Source: Anaspis maculata
Taxonomy: Eukaryota > Arthropoda > Insecta > Coleoptera > Scraptiidae
Direction of reading: 5' to 3'
Assembly (NCBI GenBank): GCA_949128115.1
Contig: OX421968.1
Coordinates: 52,593,423 to 52,657,422 of the forward strand
Length of the DNA stretch: 64,000 bases
Shown: in pieces, positions 12,622 to 23,296 of the stretch
Layout of the letters: the number at the start of each line of letters is the position of its first letter
How positions within the stretch are numbered: position 1 is the stretch's first letter
Position numbers and translations under genes: made by a program
The notes under the pieces: generated by a model
The model's database searches: none
Told to the model about the DNA's origin: nothing
The model's input: the letters and a program-made list of their open reading frames with translations, nothing else

Positions 12622-13093
12622 CTAAAATTTCTTCGTGATTAATTGCAGAATCGTAATCAAAATTGATTTTCTCCTTTCTGGTGTGAGAATAAAAATGTCT
12701 TGTGTGATTGTTTGGTTTTGAAAAGCGTGCCGAAAATCCATCGAAAATGTTTTCCAGATCAAGAGAGCATCCTTTCTTTTCCCCATTGAGGACTCTCCGT
12801 ACAGCTCGTTGCCGTCGATAAAATTCAAACTGTAAAAGTTCATATTCGAACTTTTTTTTTTCCCTACGGTCTGCTTTTGTTTTTCTTTCAGGATTACTGG
12901 CTGCTTTGAATTTTGAATTTTGTGAAACAATGTTCTTTTTTTTCTTATCTCAAAATAACGTCTGGCTGGGTGTTTTAGTCCTGGTAATGTGTGAATTGCG
13001 TTAGATAAAAATCTGGTGAAGTCCTCCATCTTTCTGTCGAGTTCTTCAGTATCATATTGTTGACGAAATTTCATCATCCATTTTTCTATAAAA
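12622..13093 (-). pseudogene. R2-like linker between N-terminal fingers and RT
   Basis: Charged sequence with KWMMKFRQQYDTEELDRKM and NAIHTLPGLKHPARRYFEIR leading towards the RT core. Position and composition fit the DNA-binding/linker region of R2-like proteins. It begins abruptly at the junction with an LTR fragment (13094-13395), so part of the original coding sequence is missing. It ends in a frameshift before the RT block. Confidence 0.7.
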
Positions 13094-13395
13094 TGTTCCC
13101 GAACTTTCTGTCTACTTCCAGCAAATTCCATATAGGCCCGGCATATGCGATTTCTAGACCATTCCTGAATAATCACACACGTTACCCGTATAATTCTGCC
13201 GGGTTCTGGAGCGGCGCCTCCGCCAAAATGGACATAACTTTCTCGATCGAGCATTGATTCTCCCTTCAGTTTCACATACACGAACGCTCTGGAATGCACC
13301 AGATCACTCCAGACTTCTACACTGCGATCTAATGGATGGAAGGATCCAGAAAGATCGAGTGTTTACCAATATGTATGGGATCGCCGCTCGTAACA
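13094..13395 (-). mobile_element. Truncated LTR fragment inside the R2-like element
   Basis: Read on the minus strand it starts TGTTACGAGCGGCGAT and matches the first 300 bases or so of the solo LTR at 24447-24968 with scattered differences. It stops within the AGACAGAAA...GGGAACA region. It interrupts the second zinc finger of the R2-like ORF just after CEMCGKIL. The 3' part of the LTR and probably some R2 coding sequence were lost by deletion, so no target duplication can be checked on that side. Confidence 0.88.
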
Positions 13396-13978
13396 ATATT
13401 TTACCACACATTTCGCATTGGGGTTCGTTTGCTTTAGAATAATTGCTTATAGGAGAGTTGACAGTTCTTTCAGAAAAAGATTGATCATCGTATTTTTTGT
13501 TATTTTCAGCTCTTGTGTTACTATATTTGCTTTGTGATATGTCTGGCATAATGTTGTTCCTTTTCTGTGAGACCAGATCTTCTTTTCCATTTCTGTTTTT
13601 GATACGGGGCCATTTTCTGGTGGTGATAATTTCTACAGTAGCATCGTTACTGGATTTTTTCCAATGTGCTTTACTCTTGTGTATGCACATTCCACGGTGT
13701 GTTTCGAAGCTTTTATTACATAGTGAGCATTCGTTGTGTTTGCTTTGTTGAGGTGATTCGAAGGATATTCCAGAAACGATTTCCATATCAGATGATTGCA
13801 AAGGCAATGACTCGTTGGTTGACTGATTATTGTAGTTATTGTTCCGCATACTGTTGATTTTGATGTTGTCAAAGAATGGAGTTTTTATTACAGAGTTGAG
13901 TGCTTCAGAGTATTGAGGTCTCACATAGTTAACAATAGGAAATTCATAGTTTGATAGAAACATGGACCAAAAACTCAC
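13396..13978 (-). pseudogene. R2-like N-terminal zinc-finger region
   Basis: Encodes a clear C2H2 finger (CSLCNKSFETHRGMCIHKSK followed by AHW) and the start of a second (CEMCGKIL) that is cut by the LTR fragment. N-terminal C2H2 fingers bind target DNA in R2-type retrotransposons. The flanking sequence at 13980-14110 is not recognisable 28S rRNA, so this copy does not sit in the classical rDNA target. The true start codon is not determined. Confidence 0.8.
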
Positions 13979-14566
13979 TGGATGTCCCGTCGACGCTAAT
14001 AACCTAGTAGTTTATGCGTCCTTAAACCTAAAAAAGGTAGTCCATTTCGAAGCTATTTGGTACAGAGTCGTTAAACTTAAACCGCGCGAACTTTGTGGCG
14101 GGGATAGGCGCTTACCGGCAGGCAGTGGCGTATCAAGATAATTTTATCAAGGTTGTCAGTTGTTGTTACTAAAGGTGCGATTTTATAAAAAATAGCATTC
14201 CATAACTCACCGAAGGAGAGACTTCTTGCCAAGGAATCGACTTTTTTTTTTTAAAATTCCGAGATATTTATGTGGATCTAAATTCGGCGTCGGGTAGGCC
14301 CATTTTCAAATTTTCATATATTCCATAATTAAAAAAAAACTGCAATGCCAAATCCAACTGTGATAAGCTTCACAAAATATTTAGTTCAGGTGTCGTCATG
14401 CTGCAAATCATAGTAAGAGAAAAGATAGAATTAATTTTTGGAGGAAAAATTTTCAAAATCGGACCAAAATTTTTCGAGTTTTCCGCCCTAAAAAAAACTG
14501 CGAAATTCTAACTTCCTATCTCATGAATCGTTTCAACAATTTTCTCAAACAATGGGTACTATTGAG
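13979..14566. other. Dispersed repeat remnant, no gene
   Basis: Includes a segment (14200-14560) of the same interspersed family as 3180-3620 and 25080-25740. It continues on the far side of the hAT-like element at 19694-19870, suggesting that this repeat was the insertion site. Confidence 0.5.
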
Positions 14567-14659
14567 TAGAGATGCAACGGATAGTGATTTGGCCGGATAC
14601 CGGATATCCGGTGTACCTCTTGACAGGATAGCCGGTTACCCGGCCAAACTATCCGGCCA

Positions 14660-15124
14660 AAATTGGGCATTCAGGATTTGTAAATTTGACGAGGTAGCAG
14701 CGAAGAATACCAACAAAAAGAAAACAACTTTGGAGAAATGTACAATTCCCAATGAGGTTGATAATTAGGTACATATTTGAAAACAGCACGGATTGACAGA
14801 AAGAGCGATCTTTACTCATGATGGTCTACCAACTCTAGTCTATATCTACATCCGTCCAAGTTTGCAAACATACTTCTGAACTTCCTGTAGCAGCGTATAC
14901 AGTGAGAGTTTTTTCTCGGAAGCTGGCAACGTGTACGATAATAAACCGAATCGGCTCCTCGTTTTGAATGCAGAAAAGGTTGTTATTCATCCACCACAGT
15001 TTGCCACTTCTTGATTTCAAATATTAGGCTGGGAAAGGCCAGAGGAAGTTTTTCTTTTGTTTTACTTTTGTGTTGATGAATTTATTTTATGATTACAAGT
15101 TAAGTATAATGTAATAAGTGTAAT
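14660..15124. other. Interior of the hAT-like element, no gene recognised
   Basis: Short open frames on both strands, but none shows BED-finger, DDE or hAT dimerisation motifs. Probably non-coding or too decayed to read. Confidence 0.35.
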
Positions 15125-15650
15125 AGATAGATAGATAATTTATTTAACGTGTTACAGAAACCTCTATGGAGGTATTTTATATCTTAACACAAACAGATTT
15201 AATTAGACAATAATACTTTAAAGTAACAATGACTAGAATGACACAAATCACAGATTATATATACAAGTCGTGTACATAACGATAAACGCTGAAATTAAAC
15301 AATATGTTTTTTTGCTGACCATAAACAACCCATCAAGAGTTTCGGCTTGCTTCTCTGCCTATTCATATTAAATAGGGGGGCTACAGTTTTGAAGTGGATT
15401 ACGATCCGACTCACGAGTGAATAAGCAACAGCCAATCACTATTCCAGAGAAAGCTTTCGAGGGTCGAATTACTCGGAAGGTTTGCTCAGAACCTTGCCGA
15501 GGGGGGATTTGGCGCCGGTGTCCCGCTTTCGAGTGAGCCCCACCACGGCGTCATGTTGCAGCGGCCACCCATCCAAAGGCGGACCACGCTGTGTATGACT
15601 TAGCTTCTATGATCGAAGCCAAGCGCGATGTACCACTACTTTCGCGTAAT
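15125..15650 (-). mobile_element. 5S rRNA-derived SINE candidate with (ATCT)n tail
   Basis: On the minus strand the block 15635-15555 reads like an internal part of 5S rRNA: TACATCG, CGATCA..GAAGCTAAG, GCGTGGTC and TTGGATGGGTGGCCGC occur in 5S order and spacing. Some 430 bp of unrelated body follows, ending in a short tetranucleotide tail (ATCT repeats, 15125-15142). A pol III 5S head, a body and a LINE-like simple-repeat tail define 5S-derived SINEs. The 3' end of the 5S-like part is poorly conserved and a target duplication was not found. Confidence 0.6.
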
Positions 15651-15651
15651 A

Positions 15652-18425
15652 TACAGGGTGGTCCTCGTTTTAGGTCATTAAATTTAAGGATCAATAGAAA
15701 ATGAAAAATGAAGGGGACTTTCTCCAGAAAACATATTTGAGAAATGCCTAATAACAGAAATACAGCCCTTCAAAGTTGGAAATGAATAATCGTTTTTTCC
15801 GCATAACTTTTGAACCATTCAACCGATTTCATTCAAAATAGAACCAAAGGTTTACTGAAGTTATCCCCTGTCGAACGATCATAACATATTCCATAAAAAA
15901 GTTTCAGGAGCGTAGATATCGGGGGGTGTTCCTACTCCCCCCCCCCCCCCCTATTTCTCACCTACCAGTTATTTTTGAAAACTTCATAATTTTGAATTCT
16001 ACGTTCAATTTAGAAGAAAAAGTCACTCTTGCAAAATTTTGATTAGAAGCTTCGTTTAGGAGATATTCGAGTTTGAAACTTTGGAAAACATCCCGAAATC
16101 GCCACTTTCCAGAACCCAAATTGTTTTTTTCCTGAAAAATTCCCGTGTTTTGGAAAAAATGGTGGTTTATCAACTTAGAAATTCTAGAAAACCTATTTCA
16201 GCTGAGAAATCATGAGTTTCTTTGGATTTTAATTTTTGGACCTTTGAAAGTGGCTATTTCGGGCTGTTTCCCAAAGTTTCAAACCCAAATATCTCCTAAA
16301 CAAAGCCTCTAATCAAACTTTTGCAACAGTGATTTTTTCTTCAAAATTGAACGTAAAATTCGAAATTATGAACAGTTTTCAAAAATAATCAGGAGGGTGA
16401 AAAATAAGGGGGGAAAAGTAGGGTCACCCCCTAATGTCTAAGCCCCTGAAACATTTTTATGGAACATGTTATGATTGTTCGACAGAGGATAATTTCAGTG
16501 AACCTTTTAGTGGACGTGGTAGGAAAAAACAAGTTGCAAATGATGATAAAGGCAAACCACTTGGCAGGATCGTAACTAAGACTTGAATAAACGATTTGAC
16601 CCGCAGTGCTTTCATTTTCGTCCCTTAGGATTTGAATGGCGCCCCTTTTTCAAAATGGCGGATTTTATCTAGGGACAGAAAGTATCGAATAGCCTGGTGA
16701 TGTCCAGCTTCGTTAAAATATATGGAGCTATGTTTTGATTGATTTTTGGGACATCAAACACTTTTAAAAAAAATTATGGAACATTGACATCTGTCGCAGG
16801 CAAATTTGGTGGAGGCGCCAACATGAATTTTGTACGGTCATAAGAAAATTGCTGTAACATTTTTATTTTTCAACCGATTTAAACACAAGGTATCTCATTT
16901 TGTTAAAAAGTAGATTCTTCTTGTTATCTTATACCTTCCATAGAAAAAGACATTAAGGAATGTTGAAGAAAAAATGAAGAATAATTTTGAAAAAAAAAAG
17001 ATTTTTTTTATTTCTATGAAAATTGCCATATTTGTAGATTTTGTTGTGTCCTTTCTAAATTTGCACTTTTCCGATTTATATCTTTGCAGTGCGCACCGCC
17101 ATGTTGAAAAAATGAAATCTAAAGAGAAGTTTTTGACAATATATAAATTTTTGTCCATGCGAGATTGAAATATTTATATACGTATGAAAGTAAATTCAAT
17201 TCTCCACAATTTGACACCTAAACCATTTCTGTGCGACTCGGGGTACTTGAGCTAGAGCTTCCGGAAGTATCAATTTTCGGTGTTAAATAGTAACCGTGCC
17301 TACCGGCTTTTACCACTGGATCACCACCATGTCTTAATCAAGTCACCCATCGATAACGCGTCGTCATTCATCTCAAATCATGAACATTGGTGGACCTGGC
17401 GCAGCCCTAAGAGGTGATTTTTATTTCTTTTGGAATCAAAAATTGATACTTCCAGAAGGTCTAGCTCAAGAACCGTGGGTCGCACAAAGCTGATTTAGAT
17501 GTCAAACTGTGGAGGATTCAATGTGCTTTCATATGTATATCAACATTTCAATGTCACATAGACCAAAATTCAGATATTGTCAAAAAAAATTTTTCAGACA
17601 TCATAATTTCAATATGGCGGCGCGTACTGCAAGGATATAAATCGGAAAAGTGCAAATTTAGGAAGGGCACATCAAAGTCTACAAATAGGGCAAATTGCAT
17701 AAAAATTAAAAAAATGTAAAGAATCTTTTTTTTTTCAAATAATTTTTTTTTTTTTTTTTCAACATTCCTCAACATCTTTTTTCAATGATAGGTATAAGGT
17801 AACATGAAAAGTTCCCTTTTTCACAAAATGAAATGTCTTGCGTTAAAATCCGTTGAAAAATAAAAATGTTACAGCAATTTTCTTACGACAGTACTAAACT
17901 CCTCTTGGCGCCTCCACCAAATTTGCCTGCGGTAGATGTCAATGTTCCTCCATTTTTTTAATTAGTGTTTGATGTCCCAGAAACCGATTGAGACATAGCC
18001 CCCTATATTTCTACTAAGCTGGACATCACCAGGCTATTCGATACCTTCTGCCCCTAGATAATATCCACCATTTTGGAAAAGGGGCGCTATTCAAATCCTA
18101 AGGGACAAAAAGAAAAGCACTGCGGGTCAAATCGTTTATTTAGATCTCAGTTGTAACCCTGCCAAGTGGTTTGCCTTTATCATCATTTGCAACATATATT
18201 CCCTATTTCGGTTGTACCACGTCCACTATTTGGTTCTATTTATAATCAAATCGGTTGAACGGTTCAACAGTTATGCGAAAAAAACGATTATTTATTTCCA
18301 ACTTTGAAGGGCTGTATCTCTGTTATTAGGCATTTCTCAAATATGTTTTCTGGAGAAAGTCCCCTTCATTTTTCATTCTCTATCGATCCTTAAATTTAAT
18401 GACATAAAAGTCGGACCACCCTGTA
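15652..18425. mobile_element. 2.8-kb foldback element with TA flanks (TACAGGGTGGTCC termini)
   Basis: Termini TACAGGGTGGTCC and GGACCACCCTGTA, with the following AAATTTAAGGATC also inverted. Long arms pair outside in: 15660-15840 with 18230-18420, 16560-16900 with 17850-18190, and 17000-17280 with 17450-17640. Text such as GGTGATGTCCAGCTT and GGCAAATTTGGTGGAGGCGC is found in both arms. The left arm is longer because a second foldback (15845-16512) sits in it. Non-coding. Confidence 0.85.
15845..16512. mobile_element. Foldback inserted in the left arm of the 2.8-kb element
   Basis: The sequence between the GGTTTACTGAAG and CAGTGAACCTTTT regions is a self-complementary block with short C-runs at 15934-15952. 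It is absent from the matching position of the right arm (about 18205-18230). Its phrases (ACGTTCAATTTAGAAGAAA, AATCATGAGTTT, CCCGAAATCGCC) recur at 33890-34650, so the family has at least two copies here. Confidence 0.75.
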
Positions 18426-19584
18426 TGTACTTATAGCGCTAGGTTTGTCTGTCTGTAACAAGTTCGTGTCATGCTTTAGCGTTCGTGTGTATGGTTGGCC
18501 GGGAGTCGGGTCGCCTTGGCAACACATGTGTGTGTGCTCGCCGCCTCGCCGGCAAATGATGCACTCGCACTTCGCCGGTCGTACTGTTGGTCCGTTTGAG
18601 ATAGCTCCCGGATAGCTCTCACGGACGCCTCTGAAACACTTATTTGGTCGCCGGGAGTCGGGTCGGCGCCTTAGCAATGCATGATTGTGTGTGGCGTTTG
18701 GGATAACTCTTTCAGACGCCTTTGAATCACTTAATAATTTATCGTTCAAAAAATCCGCTCCTGCTCCAAACGCCAAAAACGAAAAGCAAGCGAGTTACAC
18801 AGATGCCCCTGAAGACAAAAACAAAACCAGAGAACAGAAAAGTTGCAACAGGACAAAAGTAATCGCGTTTCCTGTCCCGTTGACATTACAGGAAAAATAG
18901 TTACAACCGACGCCGTCCCCGCACGCCGCCCCCGTCGAAAAAAAAAACAGAATCGAAGGAGTTATAGCCACAGGAGAAAAACTATACACTAAAACTATAT
19001 TGTTCCCGGTCCATGATCTGTTACACATAGTAAAACATCAAAACAAAATATTGTTCTTGTTACACCCAATCGATTCCACGTTCACGTAAAGTCAATGGGT
19101 ATTATGTAATCTTTCCTTATACATATAATGAGGGAAATATCTCAATGAGCACTCAAGATAATAATTCAAATTATGTCAACTATTTATGTCAAGATACAGT
19201 TTTTGCCCAGAAGTTTGGCAAAGTGAAAAGCTGCGAAGTAGGTATTTCTATGAAAGGCTCCTGGAAACAAATTTAATCTTTACCTACTATAGGTAGGTAC
19301 CACTTTCAAAAAGTTCCTACTTTATGAATTTGAAACTTTCCAAGGTGGCTACCGCCAAGCACTAGCTCAAGTCAGGCCCGCTGACTTGAGCTAGTACTTG
19401 ATAAAAAGATTTAAAAAAAACTGCTAAGAGTTGGTACTTGGTACATACTGCCCATTTCGCAACGCTCTTCAACGTTTTCAGAGAATATACGGAATACTAG
19501 TTGATGTTAATATAATGGAAGTTAATGGAAACAAGATAAGGAGTGGTGATTAAATCAATTTATAACTCTCCTTAATTTTTACAA
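18426..19584. other. Right interior of the hAT-like element with partial duplication
   Basis: GCCGGGAGTCGGGTCG occurs twice (about 18498 and 18651), each followed by related CCTTGGCAA/CCTTAGCAA text, so a roughly 150-bp unit is partly duplicated. A plus-strand open frame at 18685-18900 encodes a Lys/Asp/Glu-rich 71-residue peptide. It might be the start of a mobile-element ORF, but it has no recognisable domain. The remainder is AT-rich and featureless. Confidence 0.35.
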
Positions 19585-19693
19585 CTATCCGGTTCCGGAT
19601 ATCAAAACACTATCCGGCCGGATAGCCGGATACTAGTAAAATGGCCGGATAGGCCGGATACCGAATAGTAAACGGATATCCGTTGAATCTCTA

Positions 19694-19877
19694 ATTTTCC
19701 AGCTTTAAATGTAAAACCGGCCTAGCATACCGAGATTGGACTCAAATGATGAAGCTCAAAAATATAGAGTTGTAGACGGCAGTCGCGATTTTCCATAATT
19801 TCCTCTCCGGTCGCATCGATTTCGAGGTTTTCCCGGAAAACGTCTAATTTACCTGCACAATTTTTCTTTTTTTGTTC
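19694..19877. repeat. Continuation of the dispersed repeat split by the hAT-like element
   Basis: Phrases here (ATAAAACC-like, CTAGCATACCGAGATTGGAC, GACTCAAATGATGAAG) resemble 3600-3870 and the inverted family member at 25280-25400. Together with 14200-14560 it represents one older repeat. Confidence 0.45.
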
Positions 19878-19880
19878 TTA

Positions 19881-21360
19881 AGTGCTCGCCAATTGAAATG
19901 GTCCACCCAAAAAATCCAGTCACATACGAAGTGTCATAACTTTAAATAAACTATTTTGAATCGTTTTATGTTTTCTAATTAGCTCACGTATTGGACTACA
20001 ACATGTCATGGACTATTTTTGGTACAAGTGTTTCGTATCAATTATACAGGGCCCTCAATCAGGTACCGCAAAAATGGAAAAGTTTGAACAGGTCCCATTT
20101 CACAAAAAACAGTGTTTGGTTTTCTCCAATTGTTTCAGGGGAGTTGTTATAACTATAACTCGAATTGTTCTTCAAAATTTTTGCCTATCTGCTTTAATTA
20201 CAGGGTGATCTCAAAAATGTACCCTTTTAGTTTTGCAGTAATAACTTGATTCGTTGTTGGCGGATTTTGGAAAATGAGAGCTCTTGTTGAAGCTAAAGGC
20301 TCAGGTCAGAAGGATCGAGGATCAGAATTGACTTTACAGGAAAATTCTGGAGAAGGGATTGAATCAAAAGTGACTCAAATGACAAACTTGCTAGATATCC
20401 GGTTTACGGAAGGTATTAAACAAAAAACAACTTGTCTTCAAATAAACCATTCTTTCTGAACATTTCAAGGTGTTTCCCATTTGTATGGGGCAAAAATTGT
20501 GGCAATGAAACCAAATCAGGGATGGATACTTTCAACGAAGAATACTGGACGTTTTTCACCTAAAAATAGATGTAGTCTGGGTTACGAAGATCAGAACTGG
20601 TGCCTATCTTTTTAAATGTGAAGGAAACATTCGACAATAAGAAGGTAACCTAGGTTACGTGCATTTTCAGTCGAGGAAGGTCCGGTATTATCTTCTGAAA
20701 AATGAATTCGTAAAATGGGTCCCGCATCGACAATTTTCATCACTTAAAATCGGAAAATACCTTAAAATGTTTGGAAATAAAATAAAAGTCTGTTTGAAGG
20801 CAAGTTGACTTTTGTTTATTTCTTCCCCTGAACCTGATTTCTAGGGTACTTCATATTTAGATCACTTTTGATTCCTTCGTTTTTTTGAAATTTTTGTCTC
20901 CAGTCAGTTCCGATCCTCGAGCCTTCTTATCTGAGTCTTGAGCTTAAACAAGAGTCCTTATTTTCCAAAATCGATCAACAATTGAAATAGATATAAATGC
21001 CAGACCAGAAGGTTGCATTTTTGAGATCACTGTGTAATTGGAGGAGAGAGACTCAAAATTTTGAAAACTACCTCAAGGTATAGGAACAACATCTTTCCTA
21101 AAACACTTGGAAAAAAACAAAAACCATTTTTTGTGAAATGGGACCAGTTCAAACTTTTCCATTTTTGCAGTACCTGATTGAGCGCCCTGTATAATTAATA
21201 CGAAACACCTGTACCAAAAACGGCCCATGACATGTTGTAATCCAATCCTTGAGTTAATCAGAAAATATATAACGGTTCAAAATAGTTTATTCATTCAAGA
21301 GTTATGTCACCTTGAAGGTGACTAAATTTTCTGGGTGGACCATTTCAATTGGCGAGCACT
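19881..21360. mobile_element. 1.5-kb foldback transposon, copy 2, TTA target duplication
   Basis: Termini AGTGCTCGCC and GGCGAGCACT are perfect inverted repeats flanked by TTA on both sides (19878-19880 and 21361-21363). The interior matches the copy at 5069-6555 in reverse orientation, including the central GTAACCTAGGTTAC at 20645-20658. Both arms are mutually complementary. Small open frames are incidental. The 3-bp TTA target and terminal repeats suggest a PIF/Harbinger-like mobiliser. Confidence 0.88.
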
Positions 21361-21854
21361 TTATTATGAAGATGCTGCAATTTTTTTAAATCTTGCAATC
21401 AAGTTCCAGTTTTCCACCCGAAAGGGACGTGTTGGAACAAAAGTTTCTAGTATAGGTTGCTCGATACTAGTCGGGAAAGTATTGTGGTGCCACAACAGTT
21501 TTTAGCGCATTTCCGAAGAAAGCGCCTTATTTTGATCGGTTTGTCTGCATGTTCGTTTGCAATTCTCGCAGTTGAACTAAACAGGTGATCAATTGAACTG
21601 GTCCACCAAAAAATGTCACGCTACCTTAGGGTCGAAGATCTCGAAGAAAAATCAACTGACTTCAAAGAGCGTAGTCATGCCGGATAGGTCATTATTCTGG
21701 ATACAAAATACCATGCTGAGTCACGTGAACATTGACATTGTTGAAATGGGGTGTACGTGAGAATAGAACGAGTGTCAAAACGGTCCATTTTTAACAGTGC
21801 AAAAATTTCCAAACCCCCATTTTCCCGCCTCAAGAACTCCGAATAATCAATTTA
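21361..21854. other. Repeat fragments, no gene
   Basis: Contains a GGGAAAGTATTGTGGTGCCAC segment (about 21473) of the family seen near 1300 and 4180. It also holds a partial terminus related to the 1.5-kb foldback (CAATTGAACTGGTCCACC near 21590). Nothing coding. Confidence 0.45.
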
Positions 21855-22008
21855 AGGTGGGTTCAGTCAGCTTATTTAGCCGCAAGTTTTAATTTTAGTC
21901 GCAAGCGCAGCGACGCCCATCCAGCCTTCTCAGAACAGCCAATAAGCGATGGCAGCGCTTACGGCTAAAATTAAAACTTGCTGCTAAATAAGCTGACTGA
22001 ACGCACCT
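21855..22008. mobile_element. 154-bp MITE with TTA target duplication
   Basis: Inverted ends AGGTGGGTTCAGTCAGCTTA and its near-complement, about 45 bp each, flanked by TTA at 21852-21854 and 22009-22011. A partial relative (GGTCAGCTTATTTAGCCG) occurs at 36548-36605. Non-coding, consistent with a PIF/Harbinger-derived MITE. Confidence 0.9.
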
Positions 22009-23169
22009 TTATTGGGAGAGAGGCTGAACATTTTGAAAAAATTGTTCCTAGAAAGAGAATTCAATTCCCTTCAATTCGATGTATCACAAAGTAGGTGGTG
22101 TCTTGTTAAATTTTAGAGTTGAGGTGGGGGAGAGCAGAGGGATGAATTTGGGTAGGACTTTTTCCAGCGAAAATCTATCTAAGATGACGCAGATTAAATT
22201 GAAAAAAAAGAAGGGTCTAGAATATAAAACAGGATAGTCAGAGAATCTTGGGAGAATGAGGGGTGGGTTGAAAAGTTTTCAAAATATTTTTTCAAAAACA
22301 GAATTTGATTCTCTTCGATTTGATGTAGCTCAAAGTAGATAATGTCATTCGAAATTTTAAAGTTGGGGTGAGTGGGGGTGAGGAGGATAAAGATAGAAAT
22401 TCGCCAATGTATGTTTCAGATGTCCCCCTCGGTATAAAAAGAGACTTGTATGAGCTTTTTCCAAAAAAATTAGGTGAAATTGAAATGCCCAAAGCCCCCC
22501 TCTGTTGTTGTCGTTTGGGCACGCGAAAACGATTTCACCCTAAACTTGACAGCTTTAAGCCGAGGCATAGTTTAGCAACGAAGATGTGGCATTGAAAAAT
22601 AATCAAAGAGACGAGGAAAACGTCAAAAAGAAAACGTTGACCTTTTATCCACTGTAGTGCAGCCCAGGGGAAATTGGACGAAAAACGTCGCAGTCCTTGA
22701 GAATTTCCAATAAATGACAGGAACTTCTCCCTGTTAAGGATCCCTAATGATGTGAACGGCAACATTCTTGGCTTTGATTTTGAACATGTAAGACTTATGT
22801 ACAGGAGTTCCAAGGAAAACTTTCCACCGGGATATTGGTTTAATTCTGAATTTTGTGATTAGGCCGCGTGCCCCGGAAAGGAGGTTGAATTTAGCTTAGG
22901 CTGGTAGGTACCTGTGCCGCCCCCAATCAAATCAATCTATCTCGGCGTTTCGATTCTTATAAAATTATTCCGGTGGAGAAACTTTTCTTTGGGACACTAT
23001 GTCACCGAGCCCTCTCCTCGTCTCGACTCTCAATCCTGGAACATTAAGAAACGTTGTATTTGAACCTGTTGCAATTATTATCAAGTTTCACTCCAATCCC
23101 AGTCGTGGTCGTGGCAAATCTTGCTGAAAGTATTACCCGAGGTGCGCAAATACAAATAAGGTGACTTAC
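22009..23169. other. Intron/intergenic sequence with a tandem pair
   Basis: Two diverged tandem units of about 240 bp (22030-22265 and 22275-22510) share TTCAATTCGATGTA...CAAAGTAG and AAATTTTA.AGTTG.GGTG. A related fragment is at 33430-33480. If the receptor gene continues to the left, this is part of its next intron; I did not find the following exon. Confidence 0.4.
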
Positions 23170-23296
23170 GTCTCTTTCCACGACCCAATCTGGCTATAGT
23201 CGTATTTCCCGTCACCATGTCTTTGATACTGGTAGATATTGTAGCTTCCGTAGGCGTCTCCGTCTTTATTGAATTTAACTTCCGTTTTTTGACGAC
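23170..23296 (-). CDS. Metabotropic glutamate receptor exon, ligand-binding domain lobe 2 (partial gene)
   Basis: A 127-bp exon bounded by a pyrimidine-rich acceptor ending CAG (23299-23297) and the strong donor GTAAGT (23169-23164). Read after the single G carried from the upstream exon, it encodes VKFNKDGDAYGSYNIYQYQR and then ...YDYSQIGSWKE. Class C GPCRs of the mGluR family have the same block, F-x-x-x-GDA-x-G-x-Y-x-I-x-x-x-Q followed by a V/IG-x-W motif, directly after NV.F.G. The protein is a plasma-membrane receptor whose extracellular Venus-flytrap domain binds glutamate. The exon ends in phase 2. Which insect paralogue (mGluR or the mXR/mangetout type) cannot be told from this piece. 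Confidence 0.82.

Larger units (their letters stand above)
14567..19693. mobile_element. Large hAT-like inverted-terminus element (composite)
   Basis: The left end TAGAGATGCAACGGATA and the right end (reverse complement TAGAGATTCAACGGATA) form imperfect inverted repeats. Both are followed by GGCCGGATA/TATCCGGCC subterminal repeats (14590-14665 and 19585-19670), a layout common in hAT elements. The 8-bp flanks (CTATTGAG and ATTTTCCA) do not match, so either the target duplication has decayed or the ends belong to different insertions. I found no transposase between them. The interior holds a 5S-derived SINE and a 2.8-kb foldback. Confidence 0.55.

Noticed and set aside
13980..14110. 28S rDNA target of an R2 element (AAAGGTAGTCC resembles part of the R2 site)
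   Set aside because: Only a few bases match and the surrounding sequence is not rRNA-like.
15555..15635. Functional 5S rRNA gene
   Set aside because: Only internal parts match, the 3' third does not, and the sequence continues into a SINE-like body.
22535..22813. 92-codon minus-strand frame as a receptor seven-TM exon
   Set aside because: Some hydrophobic stretches but no class C GPCR motifs and no splice-site agreement with the phase-2 end of exon 23170-23296.
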